A stretch of DNA of 64,000 bases, taken from NCBI RefSeq assembly GCF_023887685.1, contig NZ_JAMWMR010000023.1:55927-119926 (forward strand), written 5' to 3'. Below the pieces are notes generated by a model. It was not told the DNA's origin. It did no database searches and was given only the letters and a program-made list of their open reading frames with translations. Shown here piece by piece: positions 24,396-33,430 of this stretch; the stretch's first letter is position 1; every line of letters begins with the position of its first letter. The translations under genes and the position numbers were made by a program. This DNA is from Streptomyces macrolidinus. Lineage in GTDB: Bacteria > Actinomycetota > Actinomycetes > Streptomycetales > Streptomycetaceae.

Positions 24396-24971
24396 TCAGA
24401 CGTTGACGCCGAAGTCCTGCGCGATACCGCGCAGCCCCGAGGCGTAACCCTGGCCGATGGCGCGGAACTTCCACTCCTCACCGTGGCGGTACAGCTCGCC
24501 GAAGACCATGGCGGTCTCCGTGGAGGCGTCCTCGCTGAGGTCGTAGCGGGCGATCTCCTGCTGGTTGGCCTGGTTCACCACGCGGATGAACGCGTTGCGC
24601 ACCTGGCCGAAGGACTGCTGGCGGTTCTCGGCGTCGTAGATCGAGACCGGGAAGACGATCTTCTCGACGTCGGCGGGGACCGCAGCGAGGTTGACCTTGA
24701 CGACCTCGTCGTCACCCTCGCCCTCACCCGTGAGGTTGTCGCCGGTGTGCTCCACCGAACCGTCCGGGCTCTTCAGGTTGTTGAAGAACACGAAGTTCTG
24801 GTCACTGCCGACCTTGCCCGTCGCGTTCAGCAGCAGGGCGCTGGCGTCGAGGTCGAAGTCCGTGCCGGTCGTGGTGCGCACGTCCCAGCCCAGACCGACC
24901 AGGACCGCGGTCAGGCCGGGGGCCTCCTTGGTCAGCGAAACGTTGCCGCCCTTGCTGAGGCTGACTCCCAC
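24396..24971 (-). CDS. TerD-family protein
   Basis: 191-aa canonical TerD protein: MGVSLSKGGNVSLTK, GLGWDVRTTTGTDFDLDASAL, NLTGEGEGDDEVV, and GELYRHGEEWKFRAIGQGYASGL. It is a tandem paralogue of the protein at 23627, and differs from it mostly in the middle (YDAENRQQSFGQV versus LADERGQTFGQV). It is followed by its own terminator. Upstream lies a 113-bp gap to the peroxiredoxin stop, which should hold the promoter. The cytoplasmic Ca2+-binding stress role is that of the family. Confidence 0.93.
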   Translation of the reverse strand: MGVSLSKGGNVSLTKEAPGLTAVLVGLGWDVRTTTGTDFDLDASALLLNATGKVGSDQNFVFFNNLKSPDGSVEHTGDNLTGEGEGDDEVVKVNLAAVPADVEKIVFPVSIYDAENRQQSFGQVRNAFIRVVNQANQQEIARYDLSEDASTETAMVFGELYRHGEEWKFRAIGQGYASGLRGIAQDFGVNV

Positions 24972-25084
24972 GAGTCCTCCATTGATGTCCGGGGGCGGGG
25001 AGCCCCGTCGTGCGTTGGTATCGGATCAACGTCTCGATCCTACTGACGGGTTCCCGCACCTCGCAGGCGTTGGGAACGAACCGG

Positions 25085-25543
25085 TCACAGGGTGTCGAGC
25101 GCCTTGACGTACTCGTTCAGGTCACGGGCGTCCGGAAGGTCGTTGAGCACGCTCCAGCGCACGACGCCCTCCTTGTCGATGATGAAGGTCCCGCGCACCG
25201 CGCAGCCCTTGTCCTCGGCGAAGACGCCGTAGGCGCGCGACACCTCGCCGTGCGGCCAGAAGTCGGACAGCAGGGGGTACTCCAGACCCTCCTGCTCGGC
25301 GAAGACGCGCAGGGAGTGGATCGAGTCGTTGGAGACGGCGAGCAACTGGGTGTCGTCGTTGACGAACGCCGGGAGGTTGTCGCGCAGCGCGCACAGCTCG
25401 CCGGTGCACACGCCGGTGAAGGCGAACGGGTAGAAGAGCAGCACCACGTTCTTGTGGCCGCGGTAGTCCGCGAGCCGCACGGTCGCGCCGTGGTTGTCCT
25501 TGAGTTCGAAGTCGGGGGCCTTGTCGCCGACCTGGATCGCCAT
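25085..25543 (-). CDS. Peroxiredoxin (AhpE/BCP-like)
   Basis: 152-aa thiol peroxidase. The peroxidatic Cys motif is PFAFTGVCTGELCALRD, with the peroxidatic Cys at about residue 46 and a second Cys five residues later. The start MAIQVGDKAPDFELKD is characteristic of AhpC-TSA proteins. The N-terminal half resembles mycobacterial AhpE, but the nearby second Cys recalls PrxQ/BCP enzymes, where it acts as the resolving residue. It reduces H2O2 and organic peroxides in the cytoplasm with thiol donors. The adjacency to TerD genes and aceE matches, from memory, other Streptomyces. Confidence 0.9.
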   Translation of the reverse strand: MAIQVGDKAPDFELKDNHGATVRLADYRGHKNVVLLFYPFAFTGVCTGELCALRDNLPAFVNDDTQLLAVSNDSIHSLRVFAEQEGLEYPLLSDFWPHGEVSRAYGVFAEDKGCAVRGTFIIDKEGVVRWSVLNDLPDARDLNEYVKALDTL

Positions 25544-25609
25544 GGTCCTGCATCCCTTCGGGTGGGACTGATTCGGGTGGGAACCACCCTACGCAGCGGC
25601 CACAGCAGC

Positions 25610-25647
25610 CCACCGGACGGGCTGATCGCCGTCAGCCCGTCCGGTGG
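25610..25647 (-). terminator. Strong terminator after the DUF3052 gene
   Basis: A perfect 16-bp stem (arms 25610-25625 and 25632-25647) with a 6-base loop, 20 bp beyond the stop of the DUF3052 gene. It separates that gene from the peroxiredoxin gene. Confidence 0.8.
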
Positions 25648-25667
25648 TCACGGTGTTCTGCCAAGCG

Positions 25668-26105
25668 TCACCGCTTGGACTTCGCCGCCTTCGGCGTCAC
25701 CAGCCGGGAGCCGCTCCAGTCCTTGCCCACGCTGACGCTCTTGGACGCGGACAGGCCCGCTGTCGTCGAGGCTTCGGAGATCTCGCTCGGCTCCACATAG
25801 CCCGTACGGCCGGTCTTCGGCGTCAGGAGCAGGATCGAGCCACCTTCCTCGATGTACGTGATGGCGTCCACCAACGCATCCGTCAGGTCGCCGTCCTCGT
25901 CGCGGAACCACAGCACCACGGCATCGGCGACGTCGTCGTATTCCTCGTCGACGAGCTCGCTGCCGATGATCTCTTCAATGGCCTCGCGGAGCTCCTGGTC
26001 GACGTCGTCGTCGTAGCCGATCTCCTGGACCACCTGCTCGGGCTGGAACCCCAGCCTCGCGGCAGGGTTCGTCCGCTCCTCCGCGTGGTCCGCGGTCGCG
26101 CTCAC
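25668..26105 (-). CDS. DUF3052 family protein
   Basis: 145-aa cytoplasmic protein starting at GTG 26105 with a near-perfect AGGAGG ribosome site; the frame upstream is open but unlike the family. The sequence is very acidic (IGYDDDVDQELREAIEEIIGSELVDEEYDDVADAV), then turns to LLLTPKTGRTGYVEPSEISEAS and a basic end, TPKAAKSKR. DUF3052 is an actinobacterial family of unknown function found next to aceE in many genomes. The fold resembles SAM-independent small alpha/beta domains, but no active site is visible. It is divergent from aceE. Confidence 0.88.
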   Translation of the reverse strand: MSATADHAEERTNPAARLGFQPEQVVQEIGYDDDVDQELREAIEEIIGSELVDEEYDDVADAVVLWFRDEDGDLTDALVDAITYIEEGGSILLLTPKTGRTGYVEPSEISEASTTAGLSASKSVSVGKDWSGSRLVTPKAAKSKR

Positions 26106-26579
26106 GGGTTGCCTCCTGATCATGTCTTGGATGGGGATGTCCCCCCTCGCTCCTTCAGAACGCGGGGGAATCTCAGCCACGCGCGTACGCGAAGCATTGG
26201 CCGTAGTCCACACGGGCGGGGCGGATCGCGCAAGTACCCGGCCGTTCAGACCGCCAAAACGGTGACGATCCTGGCCGTGTCGCCGCAACTCCAGGCACCG
26301 TATCGCGCCCCAGCGTGATGCACACCACACCATTCTGCCCGATTTGCGTATTTCGGAACCCTCTGGCCATGCGAGAACCGAACGACTTTGCGGAACACGT
26401 CACAGCCTGAGCGTATCGTTGCGTTTTGGTCCGGCCCGCCCCGGAGGCCATGGGCCCGGCGGGTTACTTCACAGTAGAGATGACGTTTGCTCCCCCGAGG
26501 TACACGATGGGAGCGGCGCAGGCACATGACCAAGGCACACGGACAGTGGCCAGTGGCCCTCTGACAGGTAAGGAACAGC
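26106..26579. other. Divergent intergenic region between DUF3052 gene and aceE
   Basis: 474 bp without a supportable gene. On the minus strand CAGAAT near 26330 is a possible -10 hexamer for the DUF3052 gene. For aceE no classical -35/-10 pair stands out. The ribosome site AAGGAAC precedes GTG 26580. Confidence 0.35.
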
Positions 26580-29327
26580 GTGGCTTCCGGATCCGATCGC
26601 AATCCGATCATCATTGGCGGCCTTCCGAGTCAGGTTCCTGACTTCGATCCCGAGGAAACCAAGGAGTGGCTCGACTCCCTCGACGCCGCCGTGGACGAGC
26701 GCGGCCGTGAGCGGGCCCGCTATCTGATGCTCCGTCTGATCGAGCGCGCGCGCGAGAAGCGCGTGGCCGTGCCCGAGATGCGCAGCACGGACTACGTCAA
26801 CACCATCGCGACCCGGGACGAGCCGTTCTTCCCCGGCAACGAGGAGATCGAGCGCAAGATCCTCAACGCCACCCGGTGGAACGCCGCCGTCATGGTCTCC
26901 CGGGCCCAGCGGCCCGGCATCGGCGTCGGCGGCCACATCGCGACCTTCGCCTCCTCCGCCTCGCTGTACGACGTGGGCTTCAACCACTTCTTCCGCGGCA
27001 AGGACGAGGGCGACGGCGGCGACCAGGTCTTCTTCCAGGGGCACGCCTCCCCCGGTATCTACGCGCGCGCGTTCCTCCTCGACCGCCTCGGCGAGCAGCA
27101 TCTGGACGGCTTCCGCCAGGAGAAGTCCAAGGCCCCCTACGGCCTCTCCAGCTACCCCCACCCGCGCTCCATGCCGGACTTCTGGGAGTTCCCGACGGTC
27201 TCCATGGGCCTCGGCCCGATCGGCGCGATCTACCAGGCCCGGATGAACCGCTACATGGAGGCGCGCGGGATCGCGGACACCTCCCGGTCCCAGGTCTGGG
27301 CGTTCCTCGGCGACGGCGAGATGGACGAGCCCGAGTCGCTCGGACAGCTCACCCTCGCCGCCCGTGAGGGGCTGGACAACCTGACCTTCGTGGTCAACTG
27401 CAACCTCCAGCGCCTGGACGGCCCGGTCCGCGGCAACGGCAAGATCATCCAGGAGCTGGAGTCGGTCTTCCGCGGCGCCGGCTGGAACGTGATCAAGCTG
27501 ATCTGGGACCGCTCCTGGGACCCGCTGCTGGCGCAGGACCGGGACGGGATCCTGGTCAACAAGATGAACATCACGCCGGACGGCCAGTTCCAGACGTACG
27601 CGACCGAGTCCGGTGCCTACATCCGCGACCACTTCTTCGGTGACGACCACCGGCTGCGCGCGATGGTCGAGGACATGACCGACGACCAGATCCTGCACCT
27701 GGGCCGCGGCGGTCACGACCACCGGAAGATCTTCGCGGCGTTCTCGGCGGCCAAGGCGCACAAGGGCCAGCCGACGGTGATCCTGGCCAAGACGGTCAAG
27801 GGCTGGACCCTCGGGCCCAACTTCGAGGGCCGCAACGCGACGCACCAGATGAAGAAGCTGACGGTCTCCGACCTCAAGCACTTCCGCGACCGGCTGCATC
27901 TGCCGATCTCCGACAAGGAGCTGGAGTCGGGCCTGCCGCCCTACTACCACCCGGGCCGGGACTCGGAGGAGATCCAGTACATGCACGACCGCCGCCGGGC
28001 GCTCGGCGGGTACGTCCCGACGCGCGTCGTGCGGTCCAAGGCGCTGCGGCTGCCGGACGACGCGACCTACGCGGGCGTGAAGAAGGGCACGGGCCAGCAG
28101 TCGATCGCCACGACCATGGCGTTCGTGCGGCTGCTGAAGGACCTGCTGCGGGACAAGGAGATCGGCAAGCGGTTCGTGCTGATCGCGCCCGACGAGTACC
28201 GCACCTTCGGCATGGACTCGTTCTTCCCGAGCGCCAAGATCTACAACCCGCTCGGCCAGCAGTACGAGGCCGTGGACCGTGAGCTGCTGCTCGCGTACAA
28301 GGAGTCGCCCACCGGCCAGATGCTGCACGACGGCATCTCCGAGGCGGGCTGCACGGCGTCGCTGATGGCGGCGGGTTCGGCGTACGCCACGCACGGCGAG
28401 CCGCTCATCCCGGTGTACGTCTTCTACTCGATGTTCGGCTTCCAGCGCACGGGCGACCAGTTCTGGCAGATGGCCGACCAACTCGCGCGCGGCTTCGTCC
28501 TGGGCGCGACCGCCGGTCGTACGACGCTGACCGGCGAGGGCCTGCAGCACGCGGACGGCCAGTCGCAGTTGCTGGCCTCGACCAACCCGGCGTGCGTGGC
28601 GTACGACCCGGCGTACGGCTACGAGATCGCGCACATCGTGCAGGACGGTCTGCGCCGGATGTACGGCTCCTCGGCCGAACACCCGCACGGCGAGGACGTG
28701 TTCTACTACCTCACCGTCTACAACGAGCCGATCCGGCACCCCGCCGAGCCGGCGAACGTGGACGTCGAGGGCATCCTCAAGGGCATCCACCGCATCAGCG
28801 AGGGCACGTCGGGCGCCGTACCGGCGCAGATCATGGCCTCCGGTGTGGCGGTTCCCTGGGCGCTCGAAGCGCAGCGGATCCTCGCCGAGGAGTGGGACGT
28901 ACGGGCCGACGTCTGGTCGGCGACGTCCTGGAACGAGCTGCGGCGCGAGGCCGTCGAGGTCGAGCGGCACAACCTGCTGCACCCCGAGGAGGAGCAGCGG
29001 GTGCCGTATGTGACGCGGAAGCTGAGCGGGGCCGAGGGTCCGTTCGTGGCCGTGTCCGACTGGATGCGCTCGGTTCCGGACCAGATCGCGCGCTGGGTGC
29101 CGGGGGCCTATCAGTCCCTGGGCGCGGACGGCTTCGGCTTCGCGGACACGCGCGGTGCGGCGCGCCGCTTCTTCCACATCGACGCGCAGTCGATCGTGGT
29201 CGCGGTGCTCAGCGAGCTGGCCAAGGCGGGCCGCGTCGACCGCTCGGTGCTGAAGCAGGCCATAGACCATTACCGGCTGCTCGATGTGAACGCGGCCGAC
29301 CCGGGCGCGGCGGGCGGCGACGCGTAA
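26580..29327 (+). CDS. aceE: Pyruvate dehydrogenase E1 component, homodimeric type
   Basis: 915-aa enzyme with a GTG start. The thiamine diphosphate motif is GDGEMDEPESLGQLTLAAREGLDNLTFVVNCNLQ (broken here: GDG at about 243 and the NCN end at about 275). Active-site His residues are present in GGHIATFASSASLYDVGFNHFF and in GQHASPGIYAR-type sequence (here FFQGHASPGIY). The central and C-terminal transketolase-like domains follow, at full family length. It decarboxylates pyruvate and passes the acetyl group to lipoyl-E2, feeding acetyl-CoA to the TCA cycle and fatty acid synthesis. E2 and E3 are not in the window. It is monocistronic, with a strong terminator. Confidence 0.97.
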   Translation: MASGSDRNPIIIGGLPSQVPDFDPEETKEWLDSLDAAVDERGRERARYLMLRLIERAREKRVAVPEMRSTDYVNTIATRDEPFFPGNEEIERKILNATRWNAAVMVSRAQRPGIGVGGHIATFASSASLYDVGFNHFFRGKDEGDGGDQVFFQGHASPGIYARAFLLDRLGEQHLDGFRQEKSKAPYGLSSYPHPRSMPDFWEFPTVSMGLGPIGAIYQARMNRYMEARGIADTSRSQVWAFLGDGEMDEPESLGQLTLAAREGLDNLTFVVNCNLQRLDGPVRGNGKIIQELESVFRGAGWNVIKLIWDRSWDPLLAQDRDGILVNKMNITPDGQFQTYATESGAYIRDHFFGDDHRLRAMVEDMTDDQILHLGRGGHDHRKIFAAFSAAKAHKGQPTVILAKTVKGWTLGPNFEGRNATHQMKKLTVSDLKHFRDRLHLPISDKELESGLPPYYHPGRDSEEIQYMHDRRRALGGYVPTRVVRSKALRLPDDATYAGVKKGTGQQSIATTMAFVRLLKDLLRDKEIGKRFVLIAPDEYRTFGMDSFFPSAKIYNPLGQQYEAVDRELLLAYKESPTGQMLHDGISEAGCTASLMAAGSAYATHGEPLIPVYVFYSMFGFQRTGDQFWQMADQLARGFVLGATAGRTTLTGEGLQHADGQSQLLASTNPACVAYDPAYGYEIAHIVQDGLRRMYGSSAEHPHGEDVFYYLTVYNEPIRHPAEPANVDVEGILKGIHRISEGTSGAVPAQIMASGVAVPWALEAQRILAEEWDVRADVWSATSWNELRREAVEVERHNLLHPEEEQRVPYVTRKLSGAEGPFVAVSDWMRSVPDQIARWVPGAYQSLGADGFGFADTRGAARRFFHIDAQSIVVAVLSELAKAGRVDRSVLKQAIDHYRLLDVNAADPGAAGGDA

Positions 29328-29347
29328 GCCTCACGGGCGGAACAGTG

Positions 29348-29380
29348 AAGGGCGGCGGAGCTTCTCGCTCCGCCGCCCTT
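29348..29380 (+). terminator. aceE terminator
   Basis: Perfect 14-bp stem (29348-29361 with 29367-29380) and a TTCTC loop, 20 bp after the aceE stop. Confidence 0.88.
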
Positions 29381-29620
29381 CGGCATGCCGGTGTGGGGGA
29401 TCTGCCCGCACGCTGCCCCCCTCCGGCAGCGCGCACAGTCCGGCCGTCCTCCGGTGTGCGGCGGTGCCGTGCCGTGCGAAGGACGTGCCCACTGTTGCCT
29501 GCGGCGCGCGTGGGAGGGGAGGGATCTTGAGCGTCTTCACTCTCATGAGTGACGTCGGCCGGATCCCGGGGCGTCGGACATCCGGGGGCGTCGGAGGTCC
29601 GAGGGCGCTGTCCCGGGGCG

Positions 29621-31252
29621 TCAGATGTGCCCGGCGCCCGCGCCGCCCGCCTCCGCGTTCGCGCCTCGCTTGGTGAGCAGCGCGACCAGGACCGCGACCG
29701 CCGCGACCCCGGCGGCGACCAGGCAGGCCAGGCTCATCCCGGAGATGAACGTGTCGTGCGCGACCTTCGTGATGGTCTCGGCGAGCGGGGCCGGAGTGCC
29801 CTTCGGCACCGGGGCGACCCCCACCTGGACCGCCTCGGAGACCTTGTCGAGCTGTTCCGGGCCGAGCGGCGGCAACTTGGCGTCGGCCCAGTTGCCCGGG
29901 AGGTCGCTGTCGACGCGGGAGGCCATCACCGCGCCCAGGACCGCCGTACCGAGGCTGCCGCCGATCTGCATCGCGGCCTGCTGGAGACCGCCCGCGACAC
30001 CGGACAGCTCCATCGGCGCGTTGCCCACGATGACCTCGGTGGCGCCGACCATCACGGGGGCGAGGCCGAGGCCGAGCAGAGCGAACCAGAGCGACATGAC
30101 GGGGCTGCCCGTGTCCGTGTCCAGCTTGGACATGCCGAACATGGCGACCGCGGTGAGGACCATGCCGCCGGCCAGCGGGATCCGCGGGCCCGCCTTGGTG
30201 ATCACGGCGCCCGCGAGCGGGGAGCCGACGATCATCATGCCGGTCAACGGCAGCAGGTGCAGACCCGCCTTGACCGGGCTCATCCCATGGACGTTCTGCA
30301 AGTAGAAGGTCACGAAGAACAGGCCGCCCATGAAGGCGATGGCCATGAGGACCATCAGCACGACGCCCGCCGACAGCGGCACCGAGCGGAACAGCCCGAG
30401 CGGGATCAGCGGCTCCTTCACCTTCGTCTCCCAGAGGGAGAAGGCGACGAAGGCCACGACGGCCAGGATGATGAACAGCCAGGTCTTGCTGCTGCCCCAG
30501 TGCCAGGCCGGGGCCTTGATGAGCGCCCAGACGAGGCAGAACATGGCGCCCGACAGCAGCACGATGCCGACCAGGTCGAAGGAGCGCGGGGCGTTCTCGG
30601 CGCGGTGGTCGGTGAGGATCACCAGGCCGAGGACGAGCGCGAGCACACCGACCGGCACGTTGATGAAGAAGACGGACTGCCAGCTCACGTGCTGGACGAG
30701 CAGACCACCGAGGATCGGGCCGCCCGCGGTGGAGGCACCGATGACCATGCCCCAGATGCCGATCGCCATGTTCAGCTTCTCGGCCGGGAAGCTGGCCCGC
30801 AGCAGGCCGAGCGCGGCCGGCATCAGCAGCGCGCCGAACAGACCCTGGAAGACCCGGAAGGTCACCACGAGGGCGATGCTGTGGGACAGGCCGATGGCAC
30901 CGGAGGCGGCGGCGAAGCCGATCACGCCGATCAGGAAGGTCTGCCGGTGGCCGAAGCGGTCACCGAGCTTGCCCGCGGTGATCAGCGTGACCGCGAGGGC
31001 GAGGAAGTAGGCGTTGGTGATCCACTGGACGTCGGCGAAGCTGGCGCCGAGGTCCTTGGCGATGGCCGGGTTGGCGATGGCCACGATGGTGCCGTCGAGG
31101 GCGACCATCATCACGCCGATGGCCACCGAGACGAGGGTGAACCACGGATGCCCGCGCAGTCCGCGCCCCGGCGCTGTCTCAAGCGGGGCCGCCGACGTCT
31201 TGGACGCCCCGTCCCCCGGTTCCGTCGCGTCGACGGTGGTCTGACTAGTCAT
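29621..31252 (-). CDS. MFS drug exporter, DHA2 (EmrB/QacA) type
   Basis: 543-aa membrane transporter with 14 predicted TM helices. I take the ATG at 31252 (MTSQTTVDATEPG). Motif A of DHA2 transporters appears as GKLGDRFGHRQTF after TM2, motif D1 as VALDGTIVAIANPAIAKDL in TM1, and motif C as GPILGGLLVQHVSWQSVFFINVPVG after TM5. It exports hydrophobic compounds by proton antiport. It is divergent from a TetR gene with inverted repeats between them, so induction by its own substrate is likely. A Lys/Arg-poor C-tail (GGAGAGHI) ends the protein. Confidence 0.92.
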   Translation of the reverse strand: MTSQTTVDATEPGDGASKTSAAPLETAPGRGLRGHPWFTLVSVAIGVMMVALDGTIVAIANPAIAKDLGASFADVQWITNAYFLALAVTLITAGKLGDRFGHRQTFLIGVIGFAAASGAIGLSHSIALVVTFRVFQGLFGALLMPAALGLLRASFPAEKLNMAIGIWGMVIGASTAGGPILGGLLVQHVSWQSVFFINVPVGVLALVLGLVILTDHRAENAPRSFDLVGIVLLSGAMFCLVWALIKAPAWHWGSSKTWLFIILAVVAFVAFSLWETKVKEPLIPLGLFRSVPLSAGVVLMVLMAIAFMGGLFFVTFYLQNVHGMSPVKAGLHLLPLTGMMIVGSPLAGAVITKAGPRIPLAGGMVLTAVAMFGMSKLDTDTGSPVMSLWFALLGLGLAPVMVGATEVIVGNAPMELSGVAGGLQQAAMQIGGSLGTAVLGAVMASRVDSDLPGNWADAKLPPLGPEQLDKVSEAVQVGVAPVPKGTPAPLAETITKVAHDTFISGMSLACLVAAGVAAVAVLVALLTKRGANAEAGGAGAGHI

Positions 31253-31265
31253 GCGTTCGAGGCTA

Positions 31266-31316
31266 GTGACAGCGTCTGACATTTGACAAACACATTCACG
31301 AGTCGGTAGCTGTCAC
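31266..31316. promoter_or_regulatory. Candidate TetR operator and promoter between exporter and regulator
   Basis: An 8-bp perfect inverted repeat, GTGACAGC at 31266-31273 and GCTGTCAC at 31309-31316, flanks a TTGACA hexamer (31283-31288). An 18-bp spacer separates that hexamer from TAGCTG (31307-31312), a plausible plus-strand promoter for the TetR gene. On the minus strand TGTCA occurs three times. The regulator probably binds here to repress both genes. Confidence 0.5.
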
Positions 31317-31363
31317 GACACCCGGCCGATAGGCTGAACTGGGCGAACGGAGGAAGAGGAACC

Positions 31364-32005
31364 ATGGTGACCGTGTCGCGGCCGGGGCTGCGTGAGCGCA
31401 AGAAGCAGCGCACCCGGGACGCGTTGCTGCACGCCGCCCTGGAACTGTTCCTCGCGCAAGGGTACGAGCGCACGACGGTCGACGAGATCGCCGAGGCCGT
31501 GGATGTCTCGCAGCGCACGTTCTTCCGCTACTTCGCCGGCAAGGAGGAGGCCGTCTTCTTCGCCCAGTCGGTCACCGAAGCGCAGTTCCTCGACGCCGTA
31601 CGCCAACGCCCGTCCCACGAGGCGCCGTTGGAGGCGCTGCGCCAGGCGGTCCTGGAGGTCTGGGACGCGCTCGGCGAGGTCGTCGGGCAACTCCTCCCGC
31701 CCGAACTGCACCTGCGCGTCTGCCGGTTGATCGAATCGACCCCGGCGCTGCTCGCCACCCAACTGCGCCGCTCGGCGGAGCTGGAGGAGCGGCTCGCCGA
31801 GGTGATCGCCGAGCGCGAGGGGCTCGACCTGGACAAGGACCCGCGACCGCGCGTCGCGGTGGCCGTGTTCTGTGGCGTACTGCGCGTCACGAAACGCCTG
31901 TGGAGCTGCGGCGACGACAACAGCCCCGCCTCGATGCGCGAGCTGACCGCCTGCCATCTCGACGCGGTGGGGCCCGCGCTGGCGCAGAAGTGGCGGACCG
32001 GCTGA
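31364..32005 (+). CDS. TetR-family regulator of the adjacent exporter
   Basis: 213-aa DNA-binding protein. The N-terminal helix-turn-helix covers about residues 8-58 (RKKQRTRDALLHAALELF, then TTVDEIAEAVDVSQRTFFRYFAGKEE), followed by a helical ligand domain. ATG at 31364, GAGGAAGAGGAACC upstream. It is divergent from the DHA2 exporter; by the usual logic of such pairs it represses the exporter until a ligand binds. The ligand cannot be predicted. Confidence 0.92.
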   Translation: MVTVSRPGLRERKKQRTRDALLHAALELFLAQGYERTTVDEIAEAVDVSQRTFFRYFAGKEEAVFFAQSVTEAQFLDAVRQRPSHEAPLEALRQAVLEVWDALGEVVGQLLPPELHLRVCRLIESTPALLATQLRRSAELEERLAEVIAEREGLDLDKDPRPRVAVAVFCGVLRVTKRLWSCGDDNSPASMRELTACHLDAVGPALAQKWRTG

Positions 32006-32126
32006 GGAGCGGGTGACGCGTGCGGGCACAAGCCGCATCGGAATTGCCGCAATTGGCACACGCGAAACGTGATATCGGTCACTCGGTTAACGCGAGACAC
32101 TCTCGTTCTCCTAGTGTGTCCTTCCA

Positions 32127-33332
32127 GTGACTTCCTTCGACAGCTCCCCACAACTGAACGTCTGGCGCGCGCTGCTCGCGGTCGGCGTCGTCTTCGTGAT
32201 GCTCGCCACGACCGGCTGGACCGCTGTGCACAGCCACCGCGGCGAAAGCCCCCTCCAGGCGTCGCGCTCCGCGTGGGAGCACGGAGTGATCGCCGGACAC
32301 CGGCTGCCGTCCCCGGACGCGAGCCCGGCCAGGCTCGCCCGCTTCTTCGCCTCGCTCAGCGCCCCGCAGCGCTCCCGGCTCGCCCACCGCTACCCGCTCG
32401 CGGTCGGCAACATGAACGGGGCGCCCGTACGGCTGCGCTACCAGGCCAACCGCGTCGCCCTCGGCCAGCAGCGCGAGGTCGAGCGCGCCCGGACGCACGA
32501 CGACCGGCTCTCGCCCCTCGGCCAGCAGGAGGCGGACCGCCGGATGCAGCGCTTCCAGGCGCTGATGCGGAGCCACCGGCAGATCCTCGCCTTCGACCCG
32601 GAGGGCACGGGACGCGTCGCCGAGGTCTTCGGGAACCTGGACCGGGCCCAGCGGATCTCGGTCGTGGTCCCCGGGGTGGACACCGATGTACTCACCTTCC
32701 AGCGCACCTTCCGCCCGTATTCGGCGCCGGTCGGCATGGCCCGGTCGCTGTACGGGGCCGAGCGCGCGGCGAGCCCGCGGACCCGTACGGCCGTGATCGC
32801 CTGGGCCGACTACACCGCGCCCGGCGGGCTCGGCATGGAGGCCGCCACGGCGATGCGCGCCGAGGAGGGTGCCGTACGGCTCGACGCCCTGGTGCGCGCC
32901 CTGCCCGGCCGCGCGCCGGTCCAGCTCTACTGCCACAGCTACGGCTCGGTGCTGTGCGGGGTCGCCGCGCACCGGCTGCCCGCGCGGGTGTCCGACATCG
33001 CGGTGGCGGGCAGCCCCGGCATGCGCAGCGAGAGCGCCGCCGGGCTGCGCACCACGGCCCGCGTGTGGGCCATGCGGGACGCCGACGACTGGATCCAGGA
33101 CGTGCCGTACCTGGAGGTCGGGGGCCTCGGCCACGGCGCCGACCCGGTGTCCGGTGGCTTCGGGGCGCGGGTGCTGTCGGCGCGGGGGGCGAAGGGGCAC
33201 GCCGGGTACTTCGTGCCGGGCACCACGAGCCTGCACAACTTCGCCGCGATCGGCACGGGCACGTACCAGGCCGTGCGGTGCCTGGACGACGACGCCTGCC
33301 GGGCCGCGCTGCCCGGCGGGGCGCGGACCTGA
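32127..33332 (+). CDS. Alpha/beta hydrolase of DUF1023 type, exported or membrane-anchored
   Basis: 401-aa protein starting at GTG 32127. A hydrophobic segment at about 13-33 (ALLAVGVVFVMLATTGWTAV) serves as signal or anchor. Residues about 160-380 form an alpha/beta hydrolase of the DUF1023 family: RISVVVPGVDTD, then the nucleophile elbow CHSYGSVLCG (Ser at about 273). Acid and His candidates are the Asp of MRDADDWIQDV and the His of TTSLHNF. The function of the family in actinobacteria is unknown; lipid or ester hydrolysis at the cell surface is a guess. It stands alone. Confidence 0.8.
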   Translation: MTSFDSSPQLNVWRALLAVGVVFVMLATTGWTAVHSHRGESPLQASRSAWEHGVIAGHRLPSPDASPARLARFFASLSAPQRSRLAHRYPLAVGNMNGAPVRLRYQANRVALGQQREVERARTHDDRLSPLGQQEADRRMQRFQALMRSHRQILAFDPEGTGRVAEVFGNLDRAQRISVVVPGVDTDVLTFQRTFRPYSAPVGMARSLYGAERAASPRTRTAVIAWADYTAPGGLGMEAATAMRAEEGAVRLDALVRALPGRAPVQLYCHSYGSVLCGVAAHRLPARVSDIAVAGSPGMRSESAAGLRTTARVWAMRDADDWIQDVPYLEVGGLGHGADPVSGGFGARVLSARGAKGHAGYFVPGTTSLHNFAAIGTGTYQAVRCLDDDACRAALPGGART

Positions 33333-33430
33333 CGCGGAGCACGACTTCGACCCGACGCGCGTAGAAGACCCCTCATCACGGTCTGTCCGGGGAGGCGACG
33401 GAAGAGCACGTGCCGCATACGATGAGCCGC

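Noticed and set aside
15807..24971. Plasmid- or phage-borne tellurite resistance island
   Set aside because: Codon use is like the neighbours, there are no mobility genes, and the same module lies near aceE in other Streptomyces by recall; it is core.
26469..29270. 933-codon open frame on the minus strand opposite aceE
   Set aside because: Shadow of aceE; the aceE frame carries all thiamine diphosphate motifs.
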